This document shows, in pieces, positions 41,951-51,681 of a stretch of 64,000 bases of DNA. A program made the translations under genes and the position numbers. Source of the stretch: Flavobacteriales bacterium UBA5040. Its GTDB lineage: Bacteria; Bacteroidota; Bacteroidia; Flavobacteriales; Weeksellaceae. The notes beneath the pieces were generated by a model. The model did no database searches, had not been told where the DNA came from, and saw only the letters and a program-made list of their open reading frames with translations. The stretch spans positions 1 to 64,000 of the forward strand of contig DIBY01000023.1 of the NCBI GenBank assembly GCA_002415135.1. Direction: 5' to 3'. The first letter of the stretch is position 1. Every line of letters starts with the position of its first letter.

Positions 41951-44900
41951 TTATTGATTGATTATTGAATTGATGTTGATGACAGATTGATTGATTTGCT
42001 GAATACTTTTCAGGTAGTTGAGCTGCAAATCAGTGGCGGTTTGCAAGGCATATAAATATTCCACGTACGAAATTTCACCTGTGCGATAACCCAACTGTGC
42101 GGCAAAAACGATGTCTTTCGCGTTGGGTAACGCCTGATCCACGTAATACCGATATTGCTGAACATCTTGTCCATACTGTTGTAACGCATTTTGAAGCTGC
42201 GCATTGAGTTCCAGTTTCTCCTGGTCAGCCTTGGCTTCTAGCGCTTTTTTAGTGAGGTCAAAGGAATTTATTTTTGCTTTTGAAGCGGTAAATATGGGAA
42301 TTGAAACTCCAATTAAAACGGAATGGAATCTTCGTTCGGAACCGTAAAACACGTCTCTTCCACCAACATCGAAATTTCCGATCAAGGATTGATTCGTATA
42401 TCCAAGCGTTAGATCCGGTAAGTTTTGCGCTTTCTGAATTTCTTTATTTTGCTCGGCGATAAGCGCTTCCTGATACAAAGCCTTCACGGCAGGATGATTC
42501 GCGATGGCGGTCTCATCCATTAAAGAACTTGCCAATAAAGGGTGAAAATTTTTCTCTTCTTTAATTTTAAAAGAATCTTCTGTATTTAAAAGCGCTTTTA
42601 AACTTTGATACGCATTGTTGAGATAGACTTCGTTTTGTTTCAGCAACAAATAAATTTCTCCTTTTTTAACTTCTGCCGTGCTGATCTCTACCTTTTTAAT
42701 GTCGCCAACTTTAAACCTTAGTTTAGCAATTCGTATAAAATCAGTATATAAACTATCGAGATAAGCCAGCTGCTTCTGATTATTTTCCAGATACTGAATC
42801 TGGTAGAAGTAGGTCCGAACCTGATTTTTTAGTTCAAGTTCCGAAAGTTCGATCTGCAATTCTTTGCCTCTCACTTCTGCTTTTAAAAGTTCCTTTCTTG
42901 CGCCAAATAAAGTGGGAAAAGGAATCGTTTGAGAAATCTGAAAAGACTGATCGAACTTCTCACTGCTGTACTGTCCCAATTGCGCATTGAACTCCAACTT
43001 TGGAATCTCTCCTGCAGTTTTCATGAGACTTTGAGAAGATTGTAATTCTAAATTTTTCGATTTGATGGTTCCGTTATTTTGCACGGCGATCTCTACAGCT
43101 TCCTCAATACTAAGAATTTGGATTTCCTGTGCATTCAGAGTAAAGCCAATCGACGAAAGTAACAAAACGATGATTGTTGTTATAGATTTCATTTTAAATC
43201 TTTTTCGAAAATTGAATTTTGAATTAAAGATAATATAAAGTAAAGGCAACACAAAAAGGGTTAGGAACGTTGCTGTAATTAATCCTCCGATCACCACGGT
43301 TGCCAAAGGTTTCTGAACTTCCGCGCCGGCGCCTTGTGATAAAGCCATGGGTAGAAATCCGACACTCGCGACCGTCGCGGTCATTAAAACCGGTCTTAAT
43401 CTTTCTTTTGTTCCTTGTATTACCCGCTGCAACAGATCGGTAACGCCGTCTTTTTCCAGTTGATTAAAAGTTCCAATAAGGACGATCCCATTTAAAACTG
43501 CCACGCCAAACAAAGCGATAAATCCGACGCCCGCACTGATGCTGAAAGGCATATCCCGCAAAAGCAAGGCAAACACGCCACCAATTGCACTCATGGGAAT
43601 TGCTGTGAAAATTAAACCGGCCTGCTTCACCGAATTAAAAGTGAAATAAAGCAAGGCAAAAATTAGTAAAAGGGATAATGGCACGGCGATCAAAAGCCGT
43701 TGCGTCGCTTTTTCGAGATTTTCAAATTGTCCGCCGTACGTGAAATAATATCCCGTGGGCAATTGTATTTTCTCCTCCAGTTTTTCCTGTATTTCTTTGA
43801 CAACACTTTGTACGTCCCGGTCTGCAACATTGAAACCGACGTAAATTCTTCGTTTGCCAGCTTCGCGACTGATCTGTGCGGGTCCTAATTTATATTCTAT
43901 GGTGGCAACCTGCGACAATGGAATTTGATTTCCTGTATTGGTAGCAATCATCAAATTACTGACGTCGTCAATATCCGTTCGGTAAAGACTGTCCAATCGT
44001 ACGACCAGATCAAACCGTCTTTCATTTTCAAAAACCTGCCCGGCAACTTTTCCCGCAAAAGCAGTACTCAGTACATTATTCACGTCTTCCACATTAATTC
44101 CATAATTCGCCAGACGCGTTCTGTCGTACTCCACATTTATTTCCGGTAAACCCTGAACCTGTTCCACTTGTGGCTGGCTCGTGCCTTCAACTGTTTGTAA
44201 GATTTGACTCACTTTATTGGCATAAATAGAAAGACTGTCCAGATTTTCACCGAATATCTTCACAGCTACATCCTGTCTGATACCGGTCATCAACTCATTG
44301 AAACGCATTTGGATCGGCTGATTGGTTTCAAAGAAAATACCGGGAATCACTTCTAATTTTTCATACATTTCATTAGAAAGTTCGTCGTAACTTTTTTTGG
44401 TTTTCCACTCTTTTTGAGGTTTAAGAACGATGATGAGATCACTGGCTTCGGGCGGCATGGGATCGGTGGGAACTTCAGCAGAACCGGTTTTGGCCACGAC
44501 CATTTTAACTTCATCAAAACCTTTAATTATTTTTGAAGCCTGAGAGGCGGTTTCTACACTTTGACTCAAAGAACTTCCCTGCGGTAAAATACAGTGAAAG
44601 GCAAAATCGCCTTCCTGCAGCTGCGGAATAAATTCACCACCCATATTTTTAAATAAGAGTAAACTCACTGCAAATAAGGCGACCGTTCCGCCAACCAACC
44701 AGTACTTGATTTTAATGGCTTTCTCCAAAAGCGGTTGATAAACATTCTGCATCTTAATCATCATTTTATCTGAAAAACTCTCTTTACGGGAACCTTTTTT
44801 AGATAAAAATAAAGCACACATCATTGGAATGTAGGTCATGGATAAAATTAAAGCACCTAATATGGCGAATCCTACGGTCTTTGCCATTGGCGTAAACATT

Positions 44901-46315
44901 TTACCTTCCACTCCTACCAAAGTGAGTATTGGAATATAGACGATCAAAATAATGATTTCTCCAAACGCTGCACTATTCCGAATTTTTGACGCAGAATGGA
45001 AAACTTCGCGGTCCATTTCTTTCTGAGTAAGCGTGTGCATTGATTTTCGTAAACCTAAATGGTGAACGGTGGCCTCCACAATAATGACGGCTCCATCGAC
45101 GATGAGTCCAAAATCAATGGCGCCCAAACTCATCAAATTCGCGCTGACCCCAAAGACATTCATCATTCCTAAGGCAAATAACAAGGACAAAGGAATCGCT
45201 GATGCCACGATCAAGCCTGCCCTAAAATTCCCCAGAAATAAAACCAAAACAAAAATAACGATCAGGGCACCTTCAATTAAATTGGTTTCCACTGTAGTCA
45301 TAGCGCGGTCTACCAACTCTGTACGATCCAAATAAGATTCAATAATTACATCATCCGGTAGAGAATTTTGGATCACCGGGATTTTTTCTTTGATGCGTTT
45401 GACAACTTCGTTGCTATTCTCGCCTTTCAACATCATCACCACGCCACCAACGGCATCTACTTCGCCATTGTAGGTCATTGCTCCATATCGTAAAGCACTG
45501 CCAAAACGAACTTCGGCGACGTCTTTAATAAAAATAGGAACAGTTCCTGTCGCATTTTTTACGCTGATATTTTCGACATCTTCCAAAGAAGTGACTAATC
45601 CAATTCCTCTAATGAAATAGGCGTTGGGTTTTTTGTCAATATAGGCGCCACCAGTATTTTCGTTGTTTTTTTCAAGCGCCGTGAAAATATCTGAGATGCT
45701 GACTCCCATGGCTTTCAAACGGTCTGGATTTACAGCGACTTCATATTGTTTGAGTTCACCACCAAAACTGTTGACCTCTGCAATTCCTTTGGTACCATTG
45801 AGTTGTCGGGCAACAATCCAGTCCTGCATGGTTCGCAGATCGCTGGCGTTGTATTTATTTTCGCTGCCTTTTTTCGGATGTAAAATGTACTGATACACTT
45901 CACCCAGACCGGTGCTTACGGGCGCTAATTCAGGCGTACCGATTCCGGCGGGAATATTTCGTTCGGCTTCTTTTAATTTTTCATTGATGAGTTGTCGGGC
46001 AAAGTAAACATCAACCTTTTCATCAAAGACGACGGTAATAACCGACAAACCAAAGCGGGAAATACTGCGGATTTCTTCCACATCCGGAATATTGGCGATG
46101 CTCTGTTCGATGGGAAAAGTAACGAGTTGCTCTACCTCTTGTCCCGCTAAAGTGGGAGACACAGTAATGATCTGAACCTGATTATTGGTAATATCGGGAA
46201 CGGCATCGATAGGAAGTTTGGTAGCGCTCCAAACGCCCCAAATAATAAGAAACAAAGTCATTACCCCAATAACAAGTTTGTTCTGTATGCTGAAATTTAT
46301 AATACGATTTAACAC
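41951..46315 (-). CDS. Fused CusA/CzcA RND pump and TolC-like outer-membrane factor
   Basis: About 1454 residues from the GTG at 46315 (VLNRIINFSIQNK is the family opening); an ATG at 46387 would add 24 residues. Residues 1-1030 are a CusA/CzcA pump: LPIDAVPDITNNQVQI, GAIDFGLIVDGAVIIVEATV (proton-path Asp), FIPQLQEGDFAFHCILPQGS and FIALFGVAVLNGIVLIGTFN. At about residue 1042 an internal Met opens a signal-peptide-like stretch (TTIIVLLLSSIGFTLNAQ) and a TolC/CusC-type factor of about 410 residues follows (LSIEEAVEIAVQNNGTIKSK, TIPFPTLFGARKELLKAEV, QLGYRTGEISYVEYLYALQT). CusA-type pumps export Cu, Ag, Zn, Co or Cd. Confidence 0.95.
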   Translation of the reverse strand: MLNRIINFSIQNKLVIGVMTLFLIIWGVWSATKLPIDAVPDITNNQVQIITVSPTLAGQEVEQLVTFPIEQSIANIPDVEEIRSISRFGLSVITVVFDEKVDVYFARQLINEKLKEAERNIPAGIGTPELAPVSTGLGEVYQYILHPKKGSENKYNASDLRTMQDWIVARQLNGTKGIAEVNSFGGELKQYEVAVNPDRLKAMGVSISDIFTALEKNNENTGGAYIDKKPNAYFIRGIGLVTSLEDVENISVKNATGTVPIFIKDVAEVRFGSALRYGAMTYNGEVDAVGGVVMMLKGENSNEVVKRIKEKIPVIQNSLPDDVIIESYLDRTELVDRAMTTVETNLIEGALIVIFVLVLFLGNFRAGLIVASAIPLSLLFALGMMNVFGVSANLMSLGAIDFGLIVDGAVIIVEATVHHLGLRKSMHTLTQKEMDREVFHSASKIRNSAAFGEIIILIVYIPILTLVGVEGKMFTPMAKTVGFAILGALILSMTYIPMMCALFLSKKGSRKESFSDKMMIKMQNVYQPLLEKAIKIKYWLVGGTVALFAVSLLLFKNMGGEFIPQLQEGDFAFHCILPQGSSLSQSVETASQASKIIKGFDEVKMVVAKTGSAEVPTDPMPPEASDLIIVLKPQKEWKTKKSYDELSNEMYEKLEVIPGIFFETNQPIQMRFNELMTGIRQDVAVKIFGENLDSLSIYANKVSQILQTVEGTSQPQVEQVQGLPEINVEYDRTRLANYGINVEDVNNVLSTAFAGKVAGQVFENERRFDLVVRLDSLYRTDIDDVSNLMIATNTGNQIPLSQVATIEYKLGPAQISREAGKRRIYVGFNVADRDVQSVVKEIQEKLEEKIQLPTGYYFTYGGQFENLEKATQRLLIAVPLSLLLIFALLYFTFNSVKQAGLIFTAIPMSAIGGVFALLLRDMPFSISAGVGFIALFGVAVLNGIVLIGTFNQLEKDGVTDLLQRVIQGTKERLRPVLMTATVASVGFLPMALSQGAGAEVQKPLATVVIGGLITATFLTLFVLPLLYIIFNSKFNFRKRFKMKSITTIIVLLLSSIGFTLNAQEIQILSIEEAVEIAVQNNGTIKSKNLELQSSQSLMKTAGEIPKLEFNAQLGQYSSEKFDQSFQISQTIPFPTLFGARKELLKAEVRGKELQIELSELELKNQVRTYFYQIQYLENNQKQLAYLDSLYTDFIRIAKLRFKVGDIKKVEISTAEVKKGEIYLLLKQNEVYLNNAYQSLKALLNTEDSFKIKEEKNFHPLLASSLMDETAIANHPAVKALYQEALIAEQNKEIQKAQNLPDLTLGYTNQSLIGNFDVGGRDVFYGSERRFHSVLIGVSIPIFTASKAKINSFDLTKKALEAKADQEKLELNAQLQNALQQYGQDVQQYRYYVDQALPNAKDIVFAAQLGYRTGEISYVEYLYALQTATDLQLNYLKSIQQINQSVININSIINQ

Positions 46316-46454
46316 TTTACATTCAATTAAAGATGAATAAAAATTGAGTTGAGACCTAACTAAAGAAACAGAAAGGTTGGCTGACATAGAAACATCAATA
46401 AATAGACATTACGCGGTGCGAAACATCAAATTGACGAAGATCAGGTGAGAAGAA

Positions 46455-46781
46455 TTAACCGGTAATTTGGGGCGGATGCCAGACGTTACCCGTGTAAACA
46501 GCGATAAAGGAAAGTTTACGTAACTCGAATTTTTGTAAAGATAAAATCTTAATTGCAGGAATCTTAAGATAAGAGGCGTGAGATTTTGAGATCACCGGCG
46601 AAGTGCAGCAGTTACAGATGCAGAAAGAACTGCAGAAATCCGCAGTGTCCGTAGGATGATCATGGGATGCTGAAAAGGTGACCGTTTCTGTATTGGACTG
46701 CCCAGAATTAAAAGCATCACTGCAAGGCACTATCGAAAGCGCCAAGAGGTAAAAGCTGAAAATAAAGGTGAAAAATCTCAT
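46455..46781 (-). CDS. DUF6660-like secreted Cys/His-rich protein
   Basis: A 108-residue exported protein with signal peptide FSFYLLALSIVPCSDAF. The middle contains HDHPTDTADFCSSFCICNCC, five cysteines with a preceding His-Asp-His, followed by a hydrophobic-basic tail (RKLSFIAVYTGNVWHPPQ). Proteins of this shape precede metal efflux pumps in Bacteroidota and are grouped as DUF6660. A metal-binding or metal-sensing role in the periplasm is inferred. It is first in the operon, 67 bases before the pump's alternative ATG. Confidence 0.83.
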   Translation of the reverse strand: MRFFTFIFSFYLLALSIVPCSDAFNSGQSNTETVTFSASHDHPTDTADFCSSFCICNCCTSPVISKSHASYLKIPAIKILSLQKFELRKLSFIAVYTGNVWHPPQITG

Positions 46782-47102
46782 TGGAGTGCAAGATAGTAAG
46801 AATTTTTATTTGACTGACAGTTTTATACACAAAAAATTCCAACGAATAATAAAATCTGGAATTGGAGGTGCTTGAATTAACAAGTGCCAAACGGAAATAA
46901 AGACCTTTTGATTAAATTTAATTTTAATGGATCACGTTTAGAAAGCAGATATTAAGCTATTGATCATTAGACTACTCGCCAATTATTTGCCGTTCAAGAT
47001 GATGTGTACAACTATTGCTGATGAAGCGAAATTAGTCCAAGATTGGAAAGATGACTACAAAAATTCACAACTAATATTTTATTTTGAGTTTAAAATGCTT
47101 AA
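46782..47102. other. Gene-free spacer upstream of the efflux operon
   Basis: A 321-base AT-rich gap. I see no hairpin terminator, no good TAnnTTTG promoter pair and no gene; a short frame at 46960-47154 overlaps the neighbour on the other strand and looks spurious. Confidence 0.5.
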
Positions 47103-47558
47103 TCACAATTTTGCCATTTCATTGTCTGGATATTCTTGTAAGACTTTCATGTAATATTCTATCGCTTTTTCTTTATTATTGAAAGCCATATAGCAGTAAG
47201 AAATGTTGACGAAAGCCATTTCTCTATAAAGATATTTCGACGCAGACAGTAAGGTAATGAAACGATAATTATCTACCCAAAGATGATCACCGAAGAACTT
47301 GGCACTTTGTTCAAATGAGGCGATTGCTTCTACATTCTTTCCTTCTTTTGTTAGTGTAATTCCTCTGGTATGATTTTTCAAAAAAACTTTCTTGAGACCA
47401 AAAGATAATAGTAAATAGGTAAAACCTACAAAAATGAAAGGTTCTTTCACTTTCAACATATAAAAAATACCAAAAATAATTCCCATCAATATAAGTTGAG
47501 GAATTAAGGAAATCCAGGCAATTGATCGATCTGTTGGAATTATTTTTTGGCTCATCAA
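47103..47558 (-). CDS. TPR-like membrane protein
   Basis: A 151-residue protein with two N-terminal membrane helices (IAWISLIPQLILMGIIFGIF, PFIFVGFTYLLLSFGLKKVF) and a C-terminal segment with TPR-like helices (GKNVEAIASFEQSAKFFGDH, FVNISYCYMAFNNKEKAIEY, YMKVLQEYPDNEM). It begins five bases after the small lipoprotein gene, so they are probably one unit. Function unknown. Confidence 0.77.
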   Translation of the reverse strand: MMSQKIIPTDRSIAWISLIPQLILMGIIFGIFYMLKVKEPFIFVGFTYLLLSFGLKKVFLKNHTRGITLTKEGKNVEAIASFEQSAKFFGDHLWVDNYRFITLLSASKYLYREMAFVNISYCYMAFNNKEKAIEYYMKVLQEYPDNEMAKL

Positions 47559-47563
47559 AAAGA

Positions 47564-47953
47564 TTACTTCATTCTAAATCCAATCGGCACCACGAGCTTA
47601 CCCTTCTCGTACATATTTAAATAAAGAACGACGGTATCTTTTTTTCCTTTATACGTTACCGAGTATTTGTCCAGTAAACCACCACCCATGGGACTGCTTT
47701 TCGATTTAAAGAAACAACAGCTGCCTATTCTGTGGTACGTCACCGCTTCACCATTTGGGCCACTGAGTGAATTCAGATATTTTCTTTCACTGACTGGTCC
47801 GCCTTCACCACCGCCAACTTTTATGGGATTCTTTTCAGTCAAGCCGTAGGTTGAATCTGTGGATTGATTTGATGAGGAGTCGGCAAGGTTGGTGGAAGAG
47901 CTGCAAGAACCCATTAATCCAAAAACCAGCACAGAAAGTATTATTTTTTTCAT
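47564..47953 (-). CDS. Small lipoprotein with Gly-rich and Cys-Cys motif
   Basis: A 129-residue lipoprotein with lipobox FGLMGSC followed by SSSTN. A Ser-rich linker precedes NPIKVGGGEGGPVSERKYLN and HRIGSCCFFKSKSSPMGGG, then a C-terminal strand region (KKDTVVLYLNMYEKGKLVVP). Relatives are often mislabelled as KDO-8-phosphate aldolase; no aldolase domain is present. The start was set to MKKIIL; the longer frame is not needed. It is followed by the TPR-like gene. Confidence 0.75.
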   Translation of the reverse strand: MKKIILSVLVFGLMGSCSSSTNLADSSSNQSTDSTYGLTEKNPIKVGGGEGGPVSERKYLNSLSGPNGEAVTYHRIGSCCFFKSKSSPMGGGLLDKYSVTYKGKKDTVVLYLNMYEKGKLVVPIGFRMK

Positions 47954-48039
47954 ACTCAATAATTTAAATTTCGAATAGAATATTAAAGATAAAAAAAACA
48001 CCTGACATTAACCTACTTCGCTCCACTTCTTCTCTTTAA

Positions 48040-48077
48040 AAAAAACAAAAAAATTCCCTCAGCGAAAACTGGGGGAA
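48040..48077 (-). terminator. Terminator of pckA
   Basis: TTCCCTCAG pairs with CTGGGGGAA (one G-T pair) around CGAAAA. On the minus strand a T-rich tract follows. Confidence 0.8.
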
Positions 48078-48101
48078 TCTATATCTAAAAACTACAATTT
48101 T

Positions 48102-49706
48102 TTACAATTGCGGTCCTGCTGCTACTAATCTTTTCGCTTCGTCATTATCGCAATACTGTTCGAAGTTTTTGATGTAACGTGCGGCTAAATCTTTTGCTTT
48201 AACTTCCCATTCAGATGCACTTGCATACGTATTTCTTGGATCCAAAATTCCTTCAGAAACTTTCGGTAAGGATTTAGGGATTTCCAAATTCATTACTGGA
48301 ATGGTAACTTTCTCTGCTTTGTCAATAGAACCATCGATAATTGCATCGATGATGGCACGCGTATCTTTTAGAGAAATTCTTTTTCCTGTACCGTTCCAAC
48401 CGGTGTTCACCAAATAAGCTTTTGCTCCGTGCTCTTTCATTTTACCAATCAATGTTTTAGAATACATGGTTGGATGTAAAGTTAAGAACGCCTCGCCAAA
48501 TGCTGGAGAGAATGATGGTTGAGGTTCTGTAATTCCTCTTTCAGTTCCAGCTAATTTTGAGGTATAACCACAAAGGAAGTGATATTGTGCCTGGTCTTCG
48601 TTCAATACAGAAACGGGAGGCAATACTCCAAATGCATCTGCTGATAAATAAACGATTTTGCTGGCATGTCCTGCTTTTGACGGCAATACAATTTTGCTGA
48701 TATGATATATTGGATAAGAAACTCTGGTGTTTTCTGTAATTGAATTATCAGTATAATCCGCTTCACCATATTCGTTAACTACTACGTTTTCTAATAAAGA
48801 ATCTCTTCTGATCGCGTTGAAAATATCTGGTTCTTTGTCTTCAGAAAGGTCAATTACTTTTGCATAACAGCCACCTTCAAAATTGAAGACGCCATTGTCA
48901 TCCCAACCGTGCTCATCGTCACCGATCAAGTATCTTTTTGGATCTGCAGAAAGAGTCGTTTTACCAGTTCCGGAAAGGCCGAAGAATAAAGCTACATCTC
49001 CTTCTTCACCAACGTTTGCAGAACAGTGCATGGAAGCCATCCCTTTTAATGGAAGGTAATAGTTCATCATTGCAAACATTCCTTTCTTCATTTCACCACC
49101 GTACCAAGTACCGCCAATGATCTGCATTTTCTCTGTAAGGTTGAACATTACAAAGTTCTCAGAATTTAAACCTTGCTCTTTCCAGTTCGGGTTGGTTGTT
49201 TTAGAACCATTCATCACGATGAAATCTGGCTCACCAAAAGTTTCCAATTCAAAGTTAGACGGACGAATGAACATATTAGTTACGAAATGCGCTTGCCACG
49301 CCACTTCCATAATAAAACGTACTTTTAATCTTGTATCAGGATTGGTGCCGCAGAAAGCGTCAACCACATATATTTTTTTTGATGAAGACAGTTGTTTTAA
49401 AACTAATTTCTTACAACTTTCGAAAACGTCAGCGGTAGTCGGCAAGTTCACTTTACCATCCCAATGAATAGTATCCTTACTAACCTCATCTTTTACAATA
49501 AAACGATCCTTTGGGGAACGACCGGTGAAAATACCAGTTTTTACAGCTACCGCACCAGAATCGGTTACCGCACCTTTTTCAAAACCTGCATTTTTACTTG
49601 ACATTTCCGCAACGAATAATTCTTCATAGGTAGGATTATAAGATACTTCTTCATAACCTGTAATTCCGAGATCATGGAGTTGTTGGATAATTTTAATGTT
49701 CTTCAT
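48102..49706 (-). CDS. pckA: Phosphoenolpyruvate carboxykinase (ATP)
   Basis: A 534-residue enzyme converting oxaloacetate and ATP to phosphoenolpyruvate for gluconeogenesis. The ATP-type P-loop is GLSGTGKTTLSADPKR (about residues 240-255), the metal-binding segment IGDDEHGWDDNGVFNFEGGC follows, and the substrate motif GRSPKDRFIVKDE and the adenine-binding ENTRVSYPIYHI are present. It is monocistronic with a strong terminator. Confidence 0.97.
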   Translation of the reverse strand: MKNIKIIQQLHDLGITGYEEVSYNPTYEELFVAEMSSKNAGFEKGAVTDSGAVAVKTGIFTGRSPKDRFIVKDEVSKDTIHWDGKVNLPTTADVFESCKKLVLKQLSSSKKIYVVDAFCGTNPDTRLKVRFIMEVAWQAHFVTNMFIRPSNFELETFGEPDFIVMNGSKTTNPNWKEQGLNSENFVMFNLTEKMQIIGGTWYGGEMKKGMFAMMNYYLPLKGMASMHCSANVGEEGDVALFFGLSGTGKTTLSADPKRYLIGDDEHGWDDNGVFNFEGGCYAKVIDLSEDKEPDIFNAIRRDSLLENVVVNEYGEADYTDNSITENTRVSYPIYHISKIVLPSKAGHASKIVYLSADAFGVLPPVSVLNEDQAQYHFLCGYTSKLAGTERGITEPQPSFSPAFGEAFLTLHPTMYSKTLIGKMKEHGAKAYLVNTGWNGTGKRISLKDTRAIIDAIIDGSIDKAEKVTIPVMNLEIPKSLPKVSEGILDPRNTYASASEWEVKAKDLAARYIKNFEQYCDNDEAKRLVAAGPQL

Positions 49707-49740
49707 AACGTCTTTATATTTCTGATTTTTTATTAAAAAA

Positions 49741-49748
49741 CAAATTTA
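49741..49748 (-). promoter_or_regulatory. Possible -7 box of pckA
   Basis: TAAATTTG on the minus strand, 35 bases before the ATG, fits TAnnTTTG; no TTG is in place. Confidence 0.35.
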
Positions 49749-49835
49749 ATGATTAATAGTCATTAACGAGGTTTTAAAAATAATGATATTCATCAGAATC
49801 TGCAAGAAACTACGAAATCTATAATTTACTGACTA

Positions 49836-50732
49836 TCAATAAATTAAATCATCATAGCTAAAAACACTGGAAAAACCTTTTCCCAAAAAATAATCCTGGT
49901 AGCCTGAAAATTTAGAACTCATCACAAAATCTCCGCCCCAAGCACCTAAGCTTTTGACAAAAGAAGGACTGGTTTCGAAATATTTTTCTTTCGTGGTTTC
50001 GATTCCAAGGAACTCACTTAATTTCTTTTCGTGAAGAATCATTAAGTCGGAAAATTCTTCTAAAGTTTGAACTTCTAAAACCTGTTTAGTGATTGTAGAA
50101 AAATCTTCTATTAAATGCGACGATTTTTCTTTCGATCGATAAAGATCGATTCCTTCCCGACTGTTCTGTTTTTGATTGAGATGAATAAAAATTAAATCAT
50201 TTTTAAAGGAAGGATCAAAATCGATTTTCTTAACATTTCTTTCAGGCTGATTTTGATAGAGAATCGCAGATTGTTCCTGAGCGACGGCAATATCGTAGCC
50301 ACTTCCACCCAAACAGGCTTCATTCAGTTCGAACGCATCAATGTCTGCCCACTGCGCCAAATTATTCATTAAAGTAGAACTACTTCCCAAACCGAAATTA
50401 GCCGGAAACTGTAAATTAGTAGTAATTGAGTAAGATGAATCTTCTTTTAATACGTTAGAAGAAAGCTCTTTCACTTTCATTAAAACCTTCAGAATAAATG
50501 CAGCCGAGTCGGGAATATTGGTCGAAACCACTGTTCCATTTTGATAATCGATGGTTGCATTTAACCAGGATTTACCTTGATGAAGCGCCGTCCAATTGAT
50601 TAGAGACTGTCCATCGAATTGCTCTGAAACAAAAAACTCTTGCCCCCATTTTGTGGGTAGAGCAAGAGCCAAGGCGCCATCGAGGACGACATATTCAGAC
50701 GTGAGCAATAATTTTCCATGGGAAAAAATCAT
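49836..50732 (-). CDS. GYDIA family GHMP kinase
   Basis: A 298-residue GHMP-type small-molecule kinase. The opening SHGKLLLTSEYVVLDGALAL is the N-terminal family motif, the phosphate-binding loop is ANFGLGSSSTLMNNLA (about residues 110-125) and the name motif is GGSGYDIAVAQEQ. The C-terminal LGAWGGDFVMSSK is the GHMP end motif. It resembles mevalonate or phosphomevalonate kinases; the substrate is not certain. It lies 12 bases after fabD. Confidence 0.93.
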   Translation of the reverse strand: MIFSHGKLLLTSEYVVLDGALALALPTKWGQEFFVSEQFDGQSLINWTALHQGKSWLNATIDYQNGTVVSTNIPDSAAFILKVLMKVKELSSNVLKEDSSYSITTNLQFPANFGLGSSSTLMNNLAQWADIDAFELNEACLGGSGYDIAVAQEQSAILYQNQPERNVKKIDFDPSFKNDLIFIHLNQKQNSREGIDLYRSKEKSSHLIEDFSTITKQVLEVQTLEEFSDLMILHEKKLSEFLGIETTKEKYFETSPSFVKSLGAWGGDFVMSSKFSGYQDYFLGKGFSSVFSYDDLIY

Positions 50733-50744
50733 CCTCTTCTATTT

Positions 50745-51623
50745 TTAAATTGCAGAAGAAACTTCTACCGTATTATTAATTTTTTTGATCAAACCCTGTA
50801 ACGTTTTTCCAGGACCAACTTCTACAAAAGAGGTCGCTCCTTTCAGAATCATATTCTGCACCGATTGCGTCCATTTTACCGGACCAGTCAATTGTGCAAT
50901 AAGATTAAGTTTAATTTCTTCAGGATCAAATACAGCCGTTGTGGTAATGTTTTGATAAACCGGCATGGTCGGTTTATAAAACTTAGTATTATGAATAGCT
51001 TCTGCTAATTTTTCTTGTGCAGGCATCATCAACGGAGAATGAAAAGCACCATTCACAGGAAGCATTAAAGCTCGTTTTGCACCAGCATCTTTCATGTTTT
51101 GACAAGCCAATTCAACCGCGACAGTTTCACCAGAAATAACTAATTGTCCAGGACAGTTATAATTGGCAGGAACTACGATTCCGGGAGTTTCTTCACAAAT
51201 TCTTTCCACGACCTCATCAGCAAGACCAAGGATTGCAGCCATCGAACTTGGGTTTGCATTACAAGCTTCCTGCATCGCCTTCGCACGCGTAGAAACTAAT
51301 TTCAAACCGTCTTCAAAGCTTAAAACACCATTGGCGACCAAAGCTGAAAATTCTCCTAAAGAATGTCCGGCAACCATTTCAGGAGCCACTCCGTTCAAAG
51401 CCATTTTCAAAGCTGCAACAGAATAGATAAATATAGCGGGCTGAGTTACTTCAGTCTTTTTCAGATCTTCCTCAGAACCTTTGAACATGATCGATAGAAT
51501 ATCAAAACCTAAAATATGATTGGCCGAGTCCATTAAATCTTTGATGTCTTTGCGGGAATCATAGAGTTCTTTTCCCATCCCGACATATTGTGAACCTTGC
51601 CCAGGAAATACAAGTGCTTTCAT
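50745..51623 (-). CDS. fabD: Malonyl-CoA--ACP transacylase
   Basis: A 292-residue enzyme that loads malonyl groups on acyl carrier protein for fatty acid synthesis. The start ALVFPGQGSQYVGMGKEL, the active-site serine in AGHSLGEFSALVANG (about residue 91), the arginine in KLVSTRAKAMQEA and the catalytic His in VNGAFHSPLMMPA are all in place. It is followed by the GYDIA kinase gene. Confidence 0.97.
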   Translation of the reverse strand: MKALVFPGQGSQYVGMGKELYDSRKDIKDLMDSANHILGFDILSIMFKGSEEDLKKTEVTQPAIFIYSVAALKMALNGVAPEMVAGHSLGEFSALVANGVLSFEDGLKLVSTRAKAMQEACNANPSSMAAILGLADEVVERICEETPGIVVPANYNCPGQLVISGETVAVELACQNMKDAGAKRALMLPVNGAFHSPLMMPAQEKLAEAIHNTKFYKPTMPVYQNITTTAVFDPEEIKLNLIAQLTGPVKWTQSVQNMILKGATSFVEVGPGKTLQGLIKKINNTVEVSSAI

Positions 51624-51641
51624 AAAGTTATTTAAAGATAA

Positions 51642-51679
51642 ATTGGCTTAAAACGCAATGTTTTAAGCCAGTGTTTTTT
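51642..51679 (-). terminator. Hairpin between the LysM gene and fabD
   Basis: TGGCTTAAAA (51644-51653) and TTTTAAGCCA (51661-51670) form a perfect 10-base stem. A T-run follows on the plus strand; on the minus strand the tail is AATTTATCTTTAA, so termination there is weaker. Confidence 0.6.
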
Positions 51680-51681
51680 TA

